This document shows positions 52,391-64,000 of a DNA stretch of 64,000 bases, one piece after another (position 1 is the stretch's first letter; each line of letters starts with the position of its first letter). The position numbers and the translations under genes were made by a program. Where the stretch lies: assembly GCF_047663525.1 (NCBI RefSeq), contig NC_092616.1, forward strand, positions 1,711,501 through 1,775,500, written 5' to 3'. Origin of the DNA: Anas platyrhynchos (Eukaryota > Chordata > Aves > Anseriformes > Anatidae). The notes beneath the pieces are model-generated. The model was given only the letters and a program-made list of their open reading frames with translations, made no database searches and was not told the DNA's origin.

Positions 52391-55300
52391 TCAGGTTGTG
52401 TACAGGCTGAACGCAGAGAAGTACTGCAGGCTTAGCTCGGGCCGTACACGTAGGGGTCTGCTTCCCATGAAGCTTCAAGGTTGCCGTCAGCTGCGACAGA
52501 TGCCTAGTGCCCAAGCTCATCAGCCTGGGGCTGAGGCAGGGGGAGCGGAGGGCCCCGGAATGCCCTCTCTGTCCCAGTGCTGCCCCCACGGGAAGGACGG
52601 GCCTTGCAGCAGCGGGAAGCACCATCCCTTTCTGGAGATACTTACCAGGGGAGCCGCTGCTGCTCTTGCTGCAGCCGCTTTTCCTCCGCAGCACTTCTGA
52701 ACACCCTTTGTTGACTGCGATGCGGCTCCAACCTTTTCAAAACTTGCAGTGCTCGTGGGGAAAGGTGGCTGCAACACCAGGACAAAGGGATCCCTCAGCC
52801 TCTGCCAGACACCCCTTCTGCCTCTCCCCTCATCCAGACCCTGCACCCACGCGGTGCCACGTGCACCCACCCTTTCGCCCTGTGATGAGTTTTAGGCCTT
52901 GGCGGTAACCAAGGTCATGCCCGCTTTAGGAGAAAGCAAAGGGTGTCATAGGCAAGCCCAGGACTCAGGGACCGGGCTGCTGGACATCTCTTGACATCGC
53001 TCAGCAGCTACTCGAGTGCCCCAGCACGTGAACGCAGCCGGCACACACTTACTCAGGCTGGAGGCTCTCCAGCTTGGCTGCCGCTCTCCACTCCTCTTCA
53101 GCGGCAGGGATCTGAACCTTCCTCCACCTCCTCACGACGTCCTTGCTCCTGGGCTGGGCTGGGGGATGGGGAATCCAATCATGTTGCCTGGTGACCTGAT
53201 GCAAGGAGAAGACGCTCTCATCAGACAGGACTGGACACACGGGTGCTGTTTCCCAGAGGACCCCTTGAAAGGACCCTGCAGCAGGACCTGGGAAGCAGGC
53301 GACTCGGCACTGCCGGCCCACGTCTGGCTGCTGCTTTGATCCCTCGCTTTCTGCTGACAGCCTCTCCCTCACAGGGAGGAGCAGGCAAAGCCCTGCCCTG
53401 CGCCCTGGTGCCCGTCCTGCTCCCACCACCCTGGGACCTGCCCCCCTCGGAGCCCTGGCGGGGAGGATCGCTGCTCTTCTCAGCGGTGTTGGTCACGGCC
53501 AGTACCTGAGGTGTCTCTCGGTCCTCCCCCTGAGACCAGGCTTCCCAAGCAGCCATTTCTGCCCGGGCTTGCTGTATTCGCTTTTGGTACAAGGGCCATG
53601 AGCTCTTTGTTTGGTCCCACTGCGAGGACAGGTTCCAGACCTCCTGGAGGAAAACAAACAAAAAACACAACAGCAGACAGGATTGGTCTCAGCTGTTGGA
53701 CCAAAGACCTCTGCCATCAAAGACCCAGAAAGCCCTCATTCCTTTTCCATTGCCCCTGGTCCAAATGAAGCGGCTCATGGCAACACGGGAGGCAGCAAGA
53801 GGCAGGGAAGGTGTGCGGGACACCACCTTCCATCTCCCGAGGAAGAGAAGAAGGAGGTAACAAGTGTGAAAATGAACGCATCCCAAGGGTCCGGCTTGGG
53901 ATCGCTCCACACAAAGAGGCTTTAGTACAGTCCCAAACCGCGTGGTCATTGCAGCAAGGCAGAGCAGGTACCTGCACCGATCTCTGAGAGGCTTCGGGAG
54001 TAGGGAGCGCAGTGCTGGTGGACTTGGCTTGAGGAGCTGCTTCCTGCCTGTCTGTCTTCTTTGTCCTGGGGGAGCTGCCTGGACACGGGGGGAGCACACT
54101 GCAAACAGACACCGGGAGGCTGCATGAGCCCAGGGGAATTCGGTCTCCAGTCCGCGCTCGCAAGCTGCGTCAGCCTCTGCAGCAGACGGCAGTTCCGCAG
54201 CGAATGGGTGTTGGACTGGCCGCGTTCGCTTCAGCAGACACGGAGAGAGCCAACCGCGAAGCAGTGGCACCAGCTGCCTTCAGGAAGGCTCGCGATGCCC
54301 GTATCCAGGCCCTCTGTGGTGGCAGAAGGAGAGGAGCAGTGTCTTGTGCAAGGACAGGATCCTAGAGACACCAATACGGCCCAGCCGGGCTTATGGGTGG
54401 AAAGCAGATTATCGCTGGGGAGCCAGCAACATCGGAGAACGCCATCAGGCAAGGAATCACAGAATCACAGAATCTCTAGGTTGGAAGAGACCTCAAGATC
54501 ATCGAGTCCAACCTCTGACCTAACGCTAACAGTCCCCACTAAACCATATCCCTAAGCCCTACATCTAAACGTCTTTTGAAGACTTCCAGGGATGGTGACT
54601 CCACCACCTCCCTGGGCAGCCCGTTCCAGTGCCTAACAACCCTTTCAGTAAAGAAATTCTTCCTAACATCTAACCTAAAACTCCCCTGGCGAAGGAGGGC
54701 AGGCAGGCCACCTCCTTCCCTCGGCACTCTCTTGTGCCTGCCACAAAGTCTGGGATATCGTTTGGAAAGAAACGTTTCCATCTGGTATCACAGCTCCTTA
54801 GGCTGGAAGAAGCTGCGGGGCAGCTGGAAGAAACCGCAGGGGACGTTTGCTCCCACAGACAAAAAGATGGACTCTTGCAATGTGGGGGGGCTCCTGAAGG
54901 GACAAGAGCTTCTGCAACACGGCTCTGCATCCAGCTCCCCCAAGGATCAGGGCCCTGGTGGAAAATGAAGCTGGCGTGCCAGTCTCAGGCAAACGTGCTG
55001 CACGCTTGCCATGCGTGGAGAGAGCGGCCTCCTCCGGGACGGGTGTCAGGAGCCTTTCTGAGTCCCTGCGCCTGGTGGGTCCAAAGGGGACATCTCTCCT
55101 GTGTGGCTGCAAGTGGCTCCTTCCTCCTTTCCCCCAAGGGTCTCACCTGGTGGAAGGCTTCTTCTCCAGATCTTGCTGCCTCGTGCCTGGCTCCCAGCTT
55201 CTCACCGTGGGGAGGGAAAGCTTCCGCCTCTCCAGCAGCTTGCCAGGATGGCACAATGAAACTAGGAAAGGAGGAAGCTCTTCAGAGCAGCCGCATGGGC

Positions 55301-57841
55301 ACTGCCTTTTAAGCTGGTTGCAGTCAGCCAGCATGGGGCAGGGACCACCCCCAGACAGCACGGACCCTTACCTCCTCTCATCCTGCACTCTCCTGCAGCT
55401 TGCTGCTGCGAGGTGAACCGCACTTTGGCCTCTGGCCTTGTCCTCACAGTCAGATGAAACCTGGCAAACAAATGACACGGGCTTGAAGAAGGCTGGCCTC
55501 CTACCCGTTGCTGCTTGCTGGCAGTAATCCTCCTGGTGTTGCACGGGACATGGCATCCCTCTTCCGTCACGTTCACGCATGGGGTTTGTTGTGAAGCTTC
55601 CCGCAACACCAGAAAAGGTAGCCTAAATTCCCCTCCACATGCAGGCAATTCTCTCTGAGGGGAATCGCGGCAGCACGGGCACAAGAAGCACAACCGCAGT
55701 GCCCCTCCTCGCCAGGTGAAGACACTCGTAGCCGAAAGTCAGCATGAGTTAACCAGGACCCAGTCTCTTCAGGATTTAGCCCCGACTGGATGCTGAGCGT
55801 GGAGACCCGACCGCGCACGTTCCAAAGGAGGAGGTGGGAAGCCAAGGGCTGCGGAGGAAATGCACTCACCTTGGGAACATCTGGATCGCACGAGCGGTGG
55901 TCTCTCCACTCAAGGCAGTCGGGTGTGCCGGCCACATTCTCTGCAAAGAGACACAGACCTGCTGGAGGGTTTCTGAGGCACTTTTCTCAGGGCTCTCATT
56001 GACAGGAAGCAAACCTGTCTCCCAAGCCAAAAGAAAGCCTTCTCTCCAAAACCCTCCTCCAAAGCCTCTTCCATCCACCTTTGCTCTGCTCTGGAGGAGC
56101 ATGGCAGAATATTGAGGCTGTACAGTAACGCTGCCAGGCCTTTTGCAGCGGCCAGCATCCAGACGCTCAGAAGAGCTAATGGAGAAAGCAGCTAATGGGG
56201 CAGGCGTGGGGAAAGGCATCTGACTGGCCTGCCGTGTCCAGGCTGGCCAACAGCGGTCGCATTAATCACCCTTCCACAGGATTCCCAAAGAAATTGAAGT
56301 AGCCCTCAAAACATCACCAGCTTACACTGTGGAGCATTGCAATGAGGTCCTCAGAGCTCTCCAGACGTTTAACACAGTCCGGATAAAACTTCATGCACAG
56401 GAAGTCATCCTCGCACGTCAAAACACCGATGTCCCTGAATGCAAAGGGGACGTGCTCCTTGTTCTTCAGGAGGCAACAGTACAAGATGATGGTCTCTTGC
56501 ACACACTCCTGCACCACGTACAGTGGGAAGGAGGTGGCTTGCGCTAGCTGCAGGTAGTTCAGCGGCTCGACCTCGACGTCATCTGCAAGGAGAAGCAACA
56601 TCCTCAGTGCCACAGCAAGCCCAAGTTGCTTGCAGCATTCCGAACAAGGGCCTAGAGGAAGGGTCGCTAAGAGAAACAGCTCCGGGGCCACGGGGTCTTC
56701 TGGGGGAACTCAAGCTCCACCCTGACCGTTGGAGACAATCCTCTGCCTCTCCCAGGCCTTTCCAAAGAGCAGGGAGAACAAATCCTTCCGGACATGGGGC
56801 AGGACGAGGGGGCTGCTGCCTTCTCACCAGGGAGGATCTCAGGGGGACAGTACATGTACTCCAGCCACCCCTCATCAATGTCCAGCTGGAAGAACGGTTT
56901 GCGAATCAGGAGCCGCTTTTGCTTGACGTGGAATTGCTCTTGGAGAACAGCAAAGGTCCCGAGTCCCGCAACCTGAATAGCCTGCACACAGAGAAGACAG
57001 AAAGGCTGAGGAGGGAGTTCTTGAGAGACGGGAAAAGGGATGACTCTCCGAGCAGGGGGACACTGCTCTGTGCCCTGCCTGCTCCTGAGGGACAATGGGG
57101 CAAGGTGGGGCACTTTGGAAAGCTTTGGAGAAGAGCCGCATCCTCCGTTTCTTCCATCACCCCCCTCCCAGGATTTGCCACCATCCTTTGGCTAGGGAAG
57201 AGCCCAGAGGTTTCCAGCACACAGCTTAGGCCTGGGACTGATTATCCTAGGCACGGACCCAGGATATTCCCCCATCTCTCTGCTCGCCCTCTCCACCCAG
57301 GCCGCAGGGAAGAGTGAAGCCCTAGGGTGTGCCAAACCCCTGAGAAGCAGAGCAGATCTGGCCTTGGTTTCTCTCCCAGCTGGCCAGTAAGCTGCTCCGG
57401 GCACCCTGGGCAGTCTCAGTGCACTGCCGTGCTGCTCGGGTAGGGATTGCTCTGCAGGGCCCAGGACACCAGCCCACCTTATCCTGCTTCAGCGCTTCCA
57501 GAATTTGCTCGGATACAGCATCCCAGATAGCCTCAGTCTCTGGAAAGCAAGGAAAAGACAGGTCAGGCTCCAGGCCAGCCAGCTCACCACCTCTTGGCAA
57601 GCACCTCACCCAGGCGAGGACACATGCAGGCATACGCGAGCCCCCCAGAAAAACACCATGCGGGCATTCCTGGGACATTCCTGAGAGGCCTGTGGGAGCT
57701 GCAGGAAAGAGACTGCAGGCTCCCTGGGCCACCCCTTGCGAAGGGGCTCCTGACACCCTTACCTTTGGGGGAGAGATTCAGGAGCACTGGGAACTGGGAA
57801 ACCATATCAGAGGCGATGGTCACCCTCCAGCAGCCCTCCAT
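52391..57841 (-). CDS. CCDC81-like HU-domain protein, gene 3
   Basis: Same exon structure, shifted by 11,592 bp from gene 2: 57763-57841, 57478-57539, 56828-56981, 56326-56582, 55870-55940, 55372-55460, 55147-55261, 53972-54098, 53506-53643, 53053-53195, 52646-52696 and 52391-52406. All exons are open. It shares the gene 2 residues in exons 2, 3, 4 and 6, but keeps KRIQQAR in exon 9 and has Asp for Glu in SKDVVRR (exon 10). Polyadenylation signal at 52,244-52,249. Unlike genes 1 and 2, no KIF22 promoter fragment lies upstream; the sequence beyond the unit is unique. Confidence 0.75.
54454..54693 (-). mobile_element. CR1 3' fragment in a CCDC81-like intron, unit 3
   Basis: Copy of 31,050-31,289 with one change in the WNGLP region. 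Confidence 0.95.
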
Positions 57842-58052
57842 CTCGCTTGCTGCTGGCCCTCAGCTCAGGACAAGGGATGCCCGCCCTGGCTCCTCAACCA
57901 CAGCTCCTCTGCAAGGTGCCCCTGCTCCTCCACCCGTCAGCGAGGGTCGCCCAGTGCAAGCTTGCTGCCTGCTGACCCCACTCCTGGCCGCAGAAGGACA
58001 GCGCTGGGGAGCACCCAAGCAGTGCCCAGCAGGGACCAGGCTTTGCAGGGAA

Positions 58053-58153
58053 GTGCCGGCACTGCCGCTGCACCAATGCTTATATCCTGGTGATGCAGGA
58101 CATCCTTCTGTGACATCATCACGTGTCATAAGAAGCCTTATGACGTCAGCAGC
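58053..58153 (-). promoter_or_regulatory. CRE/TATA promoter of CCDC81-like gene 3
   Basis: Same motif order, TGACGTCA at 58,141-58,148. Confidence 0.6.
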
Positions 58154-58718
58154 ATGGAGACAGCACAGCTCAGGAGAGAGACGAGAGATTTCCCTTCTTG
58201 TCCTGAGAAACAGTCACCTCCCTTCTGCCCAGTTCATTCCTAGCGGTTCCTGGCTCATCCACCAGGAACATCTCCAAATTCTGACAAAGGCCACAGAGTA
58301 AAGGAAGTAGAGCGCTGGAGAAGTCACTGCTGTGTTCCTCCCCATTTTCTAGGCAGTTTGCTAAAGTCTGTCTGCCAATACTCTCCAGGGCTGCAGGCCT
58401 CCCAGGGTCTATGAGTGAGTGGGCCTGTGCAGTGCTGGGTGTAGGGCTGGGCCCCAAAACCTCATCTCTTTCCCTGTGCTGCAAAGCAGCTGGACTATGA
58501 CATGCATTTTGTAGGAGGAGTGTCAAGACACGGGTTTTCCTGTTTGCAAGTCCCAGATCCTGGTGAACATCACCTAGGTCGGCCCATCTGGCAGCTGTGC
58601 ACAGAAGATGCCTCCAAGAACCCATAGAAACCTCGGGAATGTTTGCACCCTGCAGTGTCCCTTTTCTGTGACAGTCTGAGTGATTTAAGGCCCCCAGGGT
58701 GACATGGGGTCATTGAAG

Positions 58719-59098
58719 TCATCTTAGTCCAGTGGCTTCCACAAGACTGTCTGCTTCTTCAGCCTGACTGCAGGCATTTACCTCTGACCACACTGCCACC
58801 CTGACTGGATCTGCTCTGACCCTCACCCACAAGGGCTCCCCCACTCTGCTGCCCATCCCATAGAGGAGCTCCATGCATCCAGACAGATCCTTCACATGGA
58901 GGGCAACCCCCTGTTGATCATCCCCGCCTGTCTCTTCTGAAGAATCTGCCCCCATCCAGCACAGCACCCCAAGCTGGGGGACCTGTCCCCCCACACCTCA
59001 GCAGCTCTTCCATCAATGTCCCAGCCCTGTGACAGCAGGCGGGGATCCAGCTCCTCCTGCCTGTGCCCCAGGCTGAGGGCATTGGGGCACATCTGGGC
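58719..59098 (-). mobile_element. Decayed CR1-like endonuclease fragment, unit 3
   Basis: Copy of 35,596-35,975. Here it is followed by its natural right flank. Confidence 0.6.
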
Positions 59099-59144
59099 TG
59101 CAGCACCTCAGCTGTGGCACAAGGGCCAAACTCAGACTTGTCCC

Positions 59145-61657
59145 AGACCTTGTGCCAAGAGCCTGGGCATGAAGAGGCTTTCCTTCAGAGCAGAGATTTG
59201 CTGCCGTGGATGGTGGATGGGCACAAAAGGATGACAAGGGATCCCAAGAAGGGCAAGGCCTGGTGTTCCTGAGGCCAGAAGGAAACAGGCCTGGGCTGTG
59301 CCGCTCTGACAGCAGAGGGCCTTTGTGGTGTTGGTGCAGCCCTGAGGGCCAGTGCTGGAGCTGGGGCTGATCTTCAGGCAGGAGAAGGGGCTGCTGATTT
59401 CCCTTGATTTCCCCCATCTCCATTAATGATCCTGAAGCTGAGAAAAGGAGCTCACCTGCAGCTGCCCATGTTATTCACACCTAAACTGAGTGCAGAGGAA
59501 TCCCAGCTCCCGTGGGTTTGTGGCAGGCATGGGAGGGATCTTTGTCCCATTCCAGCCCCAGGACAAAAAAACAGCATGAGATGTCTTAACTGACTCTGCT
59601 GAATCCCTTCCTTAAGCAGGGGGCTAAAGGAGTTACTTTTATGACCATGCCTGGGTGTCCCTTCATCAACTGGGATGAGAAGAGAAGACTGCTACAGATA
59701 ATTGTTTTTGTGCTAAGAGAAATGAGCCTGCTGTCAAGAAGTGTGTGTGCCCAGGGGAGGGAGGGAAGCCCAGGGATCCCTTCAGGCTGTTTCCCAGCAG
59801 GTTCCCCTGCAGCCCCAGGGCCATGTGCAGGGAGCCTGGTGGGGGGCAGAGCAAGGGAGGCCTTGGGCTGGGCCTCTGCTGCTGAGCTGGGCCGGGCTCC
59901 TGGGCCCAAGGGGAGCTCCTGGCAAGCGGGCAGCGCTGCACAGAGACAGCTCTGCCCAGGAGCAGCTCCTCTGCACAGCGCAGCAGGCCTGGGGGCACTG
60001 CCTGCAGAGACACAGTGCTTAAAGGCAGGCAGAAGTGGCAGCATGCCCAGAGCTCACTGGGGAAGAAGACTTCCCAGCCCTGCACCCGGTAAGTGTCTGG
60101 CTGGAGGGCAATGCAGCCGCAGTTCGTGGAGGCAGGAGAAGCCGGGGGTGCAGGCAGGGGTGCCCAGGGCTGTGGTGCAGAGCAGGGTCCCTGCTGTGCC
60201 CCAGGGGCTGTGTGGCGGGGCAGGGCCTCTGCCGCCTGCCAGGCTCAGCACTCAGCCTGCCCGGGGAGCTGCCCAGGGCGCTGCGGGGAGAAGCTGCGGG
60301 TGGAAGGAGCCCCCCCGGCAGGGCAGGGTCCTGCTGCTGCTGGGAGGCTGCTGCCTGGGGCAGCCTGCTCACAGCTCCACAGCACAACCAGCGTGTATCT
60401 AAAGGGTCTTTGCGAGAGCCGGGATAAAGTAGGGGATTTCAGCTTCAGTCACAGCTTTTCTGAGCCTCCTGAACTTCCAATCTTCTCTACTTGCCTCAGT
60501 TGTAATAGAAATATTTGCTGTTAATTCCAGGAAGTGCCTGAGACTCCATGATGGCTGAGAGGTTACAAGGATCTTTTCCTGCCCCTCAGCCCATAGAAAG
60601 CTCCACCACCACATGTGCAGTGTCAGCAGGGTCTGTGTGCCCTGGGCTCTAGGACATGTCCCCAGCGAGCTGCCCCTGGGCAGAGCCCTGCTGCCAGGAG
60701 GTGTCTGCAGGGCAGAGCTGAGCACCCAGCAGGTGGGATGGGGGCTGTGAGCTGCAGGCAGGAGGCGTGGGGACAGAGACCCAGCTGCAGGCAGGGACAG
60801 CTGCAGGCAGCAGAGCCATGGGCAGGGAATGACAGGGAGCTGTTCCCAGAAACTACATGGCAGAAGGGAATTTGGCCACATCCGTTCCATCCCAGTACTG
60901 CTGATGCTTTCCATTGCCTTGACTGCCATCCAGCAAAGCCTCTGCCCCCACAGCTATGGGATCTCATGCTTTGTTGTCCCCATGGCAGCAGGACCCTCAG
61001 AACAAAGAACACCCTCCCAAGTACCGATGTCTCACTCATTTTCCTGCCTCCCTCACTAGGAACCCTGGGCCATTTTTCTGTTTCCCCTCCCATCCATCCT
61101 GCCCTTGCTGTTCCCCTCAGATTCCCTGGGGAGTGGGTTTAAAGATAGAGCTCAAACACCAGAATACTGAGTCATGCTCTGGATGTGCATCCCTGGGAGC
61201 AGAGTGCCCAAGCTATTCTAGCCAAAATGGCTCTGGTCCCAGCCTAGTGCTGGGAAATAATCTGTCTCTGTTCAGGTCACTGTGGTTTATGAACGTCCAG
61301 CAGAGGTTTTCCTGGAGTTATCCTGCTGTAGGATGTTGAACAGCCCCTCTGAATTATAGGTACACTGCATCTGAATGAAACTATGAATTTAAGAATGGGT
61401 CACCACCTTTCCCAGCAGTGCTGAATCCGATGGAGCTCACGTGCAGAGGTCATGGCTCCAAACAGTGCTCAGCCAGCACAAACCGGAGCTTCATCCAGAA
61501 AGGAGAATGAAGATGCTGTTGAGAAAGCGCATATTTGCGGAGGTGGGTGAGAAGGGAAGGGTGTTGCTGAAAGGACAGAGATTTGCTCAAAGAAGTCTGC
61601 CCAAAGTTTTCCATGTGCTTTTCTCTTTGGACAGGCCCCAAGGCCAAGAGGCATCAG
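59145..61657. other. Region upstream of the olfactory receptor, no recognised gene
   Basis: No frame here shows a domain I can name. A good donor-like site ('cacccggtaagtgtc', about 60,085-60,099) and an acceptor-like site ('tctctttggacag', ending at 61,634) would allow a 5' untranslated exon for the receptor gene, as is usual for olfactory receptors. This is inference only. Confidence 0.4.
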
Positions 61658-62617
61658 ATGTCCAACAGCAGCTCCATCACCAAGTTCCTTCTCCTGCCAT
61701 TTGCAGTCACACGGGAGCTGCAGCTCCTGCACTTTGCGCTCTTCCTGGGCATCTACCTGGCTGCCCTCCTCGGTAACGGCCTCATCCTCACTGCCGTAGC
61801 CTGCGACCACCGCCTCCACACCCCCATGTACTTCTTCCTCCTCAACCTCGCCCTCCTCGACCTGGGCTGCATCTCCACCACTGTCCCCAAAGCCATGGCC
61901 AATTCCCTCTGGGACTCCAGGGCCATCTCCTATGCAGGATGTGTTATACAGGTCTTTCTCATTGTCGTCTTGTTTTCAACAGAGCTTTCTGTTCTCACCA
62001 TCATGTCCTATGACCGCTACGTTGCCATCTGCAAGCCCCTGCACTATGGGACCCTCCTGGGCAGCAGAGCTTGTGCCCAGATGGCAGCAGCTGCCTGGGG
62101 CAGTGGGGTTCTTTATGCTCTGCTGTACACGGCCAATACATTTTCCCTGCCCCTCTGCCAAGGCAATGCCTTGGACCAATTCTTCTGTGAAATCCCCCAG
62201 ATCCTCAAACTCTCCTGCTCACACTCCTACCTCAGGGAAATTTGGGTACTTATGGTTGCTATCTGTTTAGCATTTGGCTGTTTTGTTTTCATTCTTTTTT
62301 CCTATGTGTGGATCTTCAGGGCTGTGCTGAGGATGCCCTCTAGGCAGGGTCAGCTCAAAGCCTTCTCCACGTGCCTCCCTCACCTGTTTGTGGTCTCCCT
62401 CTTTGTCATCTCTGGCTTTTTTGCCTATCTGAAGCCCCCTTCTATCTCCTCCCCAACCCTGGATCTTTTGGTGGCAGTTCTGTACTCGGTGGTGCCCCCA
62501 ACATTCAATCCCCTCATTTACAGCATGAGAAACAAGGAGCTCAAGGGTGCTATTAGGAAAGGAATTTCATGGATATTTCTGAATGGTGATAAACTTCCCC
62601 TCTTTCTCCACAAATGA
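61658..62617 (+). CDS. Olfactory receptor, OR14-like, intact
   Basis: A 319-residue seven-transmembrane odorant receptor of the class II type expanded in birds (OR14-like clade). It would act at the olfactory neuron surface through G-olf. Visible: N-terminal sequon NSS (residues 3-5), LLGNG in TM1, LHTPMYFF (53-60) in the first intracellular loop, SYDRYVAIC (117-125) after TM3, KAFSTCLPHL before TM6 and NPLIYSMRN in TM7. The start is the ATG beginning MSNSSS, which fits family length. The frame is open 25 codons further upstream, but that part crosses a splice-acceptor-like site and does not look like receptor sequence. No breaks are seen. The ligand is unknown, and assignment to the OR14 family is by overall look and not by a tree. 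Confidence 0.9.
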   Translation: MSNSSSITKFLLLPFAVTRELQLLHFALFLGIYLAALLGNGLILTAVACDHRLHTPMYFFLLNLALLDLGCISTTVPKAMANSLWDSRAISYAGCVIQVFLIVVLFSTELSVLTIMSYDRYVAICKPLHYGTLLGSRACAQMAAAAWGSGVLYALLYTANTFSLPLCQGNALDQFFCEIPQILKLSCSHSYLREIWVLMVAICLAFGCFVFILFSYVWIFRAVLRMPSRQGQLKAFSTCLPHLFVVSLFVISGFFAYLKPPSISSPTLDLLVAVLYSVVPPTFNPLIYSMRNKELKGAIRKGISWIFLNGDKLPLFLHK

Positions 62618-63019
62618 CTTCCTGGATATAATTTGAAGGCCTGGTACTTGTTTCATTAAGAATATTGGTATTTTTATCTTTATCCTTAGTTTCATTTCCA
62701 TTTATTACTTAGAAAAAAAAGGCTTATTATTCATCCAGCATCTCCTGAAGTATTAAACTGCGCTGTTTACTCTGCACAGTTTTTCCCTCCCTGCATGTCA
62801 GCATCAACTCTCCTTTAGCATCTGCTTAATAAAACAGCATCTCTCCAATGCACTGCCTGAAATCCTGCCTCTTCTTTCAAAGCTGGTGTCAGCAATAGGT
62901 CTGAGCATTGCGGTGGTTTCACACTGATGGTCAGCTGAATTCCACCACACCACTCTATCACCCCTGCTCCTGAAAGGTACAGATGAAGAAAATAGAGTTG
63001 GAAAGGGCTGCAGGGTTTA
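62618..63019. other. Unclassified sequence after the olfactory receptor
   Basis: AT-rich at first (to about 62,760). Nothing recognisable is seen. Confidence 0.5.
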
Positions 63020-63260
63020 TACAAGGTATGGGGAGATGACTCATCAATTGCAGTCATGGAAGCAGACCCTATAAGGAGATTAAGATAATATATTTACTAA
63101 CAGACTGGAGCAATGAGAAAAAAAAAAAAAAAGTGAACTAAAAAGATATCCACCCTTCTCTCTCCTCCTCTACCTGCTTTCAGCTGTCAAAACCTGCAAG
63201 TCCTGGGCTTAGGGAGGGAGGAAGTGGGGGGCTGGAGAGGGCTGGTGGCTGCTGTGAGAG
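63020..63260 (-). repeat. LTR-like interspersed repeat, copy 2 (diverged)
   Basis: Shares the 'gggagat...actcat', 'gattaa...aatatattta' and 'aacagactggagcaatgaga' blocks with copy 1 at 45-570. A 15-base A run lies inside. Confidence 0.45.
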
Positions 63261-63640
63261 CCCTTCCTGAGGGTCCCACTTTGCTAAGGGACAATGGGGC
63301 GGCCAGGACTCTTGGGTCCTGATGCTAGGGCTGCTCTGAGCCCAAAGGCTGCTTTAATCACTGCTCTGCATATCCTCATAAAGATGGAAAATCCAGGGCC
63401 AGATTTCCCTGGGAGATATCAGATCATGTCCTGGGTGCTGAGATGCCATCCTTGGATGGCCACAGCTCTGGTGCTGAACCCCTTCCATTTGCCTTCTATT
63501 GTGGTTTTACTCTGCTAAGCAGCTCAACTCCACCATAACCTCTCTCTAACTCCTTCTTCTCAAAGGAAAAGGGGGAGAAAATATGATGAAAGGTGCTCAG
63601 GGTTTGTTCTCCTAGTAAGATCAGATCAGCCACCAAGTTT

Positions 63641-63704
63641 CATGAAATCATAGAGTCATAGAAGGTTGGAAAAGACCTCCAAGATCATTTGGTCCAACTG
63701 CAAC
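63641..63704 (-). mobile_element. CR1 3' tail fragment
   Basis: 'atcatagagtcatagaaggt' followed by 'tggaaaagacctccaagatc' is the standard CR1 3' end in minus orientation, about 64 bp. Confidence 0.8.
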
Positions 63705-64000
63705 CCCCTGTGTTGTCACAGTCACCAGTTATTGTCATGGGCAAAAATGAATGAGCGTAGGGAAATTAATATAATTTGTTGCCTATCACCAGCAAACTAG
63801 AATAGTGAGGAGCTACAAGCAAACTAAAACCCACCTTGCCCTCCATACATCCTCTTCTCCTTACACCCCCCAAATAGCTCAGGGGAATAGGGAATGGGGG
63901 CTGCGGTCAGTCCATGATGCTTCATCTCCACCGCTTCTTCAGGGTCACTATCTGCCCCTGCTCCAGCATGGGATCCCTCCCATGGGATGCCGTCCTATCC
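63705..64000 (-). repeat. LTR-like interspersed repeat, copy 3, running off the window
   Basis: Aligns along its length with 90-400: 'ttgttgcctatcaccagcaaact', then the C/T-rich tract, then 'gggaatgggggctgcggtcagtcc' and 'ctgctccagcatggga'. It is better preserved than copy 2 and is cut off by the window end. Confidence 0.5.

Larger units (their letters stand above)
47566..59144. repeat. Tandem duplication unit 3
   Basis: About 11.58 kb, nearly identical to unit 2, with which it shares the P-loop deletion, the hairpin and the 281-bp intron deletion. Similarity ends at about 59,137-59,144, where sequence continues as unique DNA instead of the junction seen at 36,034 and 47,565. This marks the original right breakpoint. 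Confidence 0.92.

Noticed and set aside
23730-59144. The triplication as a pure assembly duplication
   Set aside because: Units differ by several specific deletions, a hairpin, private substitutions and distinct outer flanks, which favours real duplication. It is not fully excluded without reads.
59586-61142. Frames of 120-250 codons upstream of the olfactory receptor as genes
   Set aside because: Overlapping frames occur on both strands in ordinary GC-rich sequence with no recognisable domain, start context or repeat conservation.

Overview
The window is bird genomic DNA. It carries CR1 LINEs with the typical repeated ATTCTGTG-type 3' end, avian endogenous retroviruses (ERVs), a chromokinesin gene of the KIF22 (Kid) type on a very GC-rich, minisatellite-laden background such as is seen on avian microchromosomes, CCDC81-like HU-domain genes (a family known to be expanded in birds), and an OR14-type olfactory receptor. 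The species cannot be named from the sequence alone.

Left third (1-18,400): stacked transposons. A plus-strand CR1 was split by a nearly full-length minus-strand CR1. The 3' end of that CR1 was split by a plus-strand, pol-less ERV with a tRNA-Trp-type primer binding site. The primer binding site of that ERV was in turn split by a young minus-strand ERVL/spuma-like element (1,814-9,149). The youngest element has two 594-bp LTRs that differ at about two positions, and open gag and pol frames separated by one in-frame UAG. Target-site duplications mark both retroviral insertions.

Middle (18,400-26,200): a complete KIF22-like gene on the minus strand, modelled here as 12 coding exons encoding 503 residues. 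Its introns are C-rich or G-rich tandem repeats. Upstream lies a compact promoter with a CCAAT box, a CHR-like motif and a tandem array of RFX X-box and YY1-like sites, followed by an array of CCCAGT...ACTGGG inverted repeats and a solo LTR.

Right half (23,730-59,144): a tandem triplication of an 11.5-12.3 kb segment. The left breakpoint lies in a G-rich KIF22 intron and the right breakpoint beside an old LINE fragment. Each unit carries the 5' part of KIF22, the solo LTR, a truncated CCDC81 fragment, a long minisatellite and a 12-exon CCDC81-like gene on the minus strand (about 433 residues: HU/IHF-superfamily N-terminal half, charged or coiled-coil C-terminal half). Only unit 1 is joined to the rest of KIF22. 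Units 2 and 3 carry KIF22 fragments that have lost the ATP-binding P-loop and share several derived deletions, so they descend from a common copy. As a by-product, a KIF22 promoter and first exon now sit about 2.9 kb upstream of CCDC81-like genes 1 and 2, in the same orientation and in matching splice phase.

Right end (59,145-64,000): unique sequence with one intact olfactory receptor gene, then decayed interspersed repeats. The repeat family at the right edge also occurs at the left edge.

All exon models come from reading splice signals and reading phase by eye. They are internally consistent in phase but have not been tested against transcripts.
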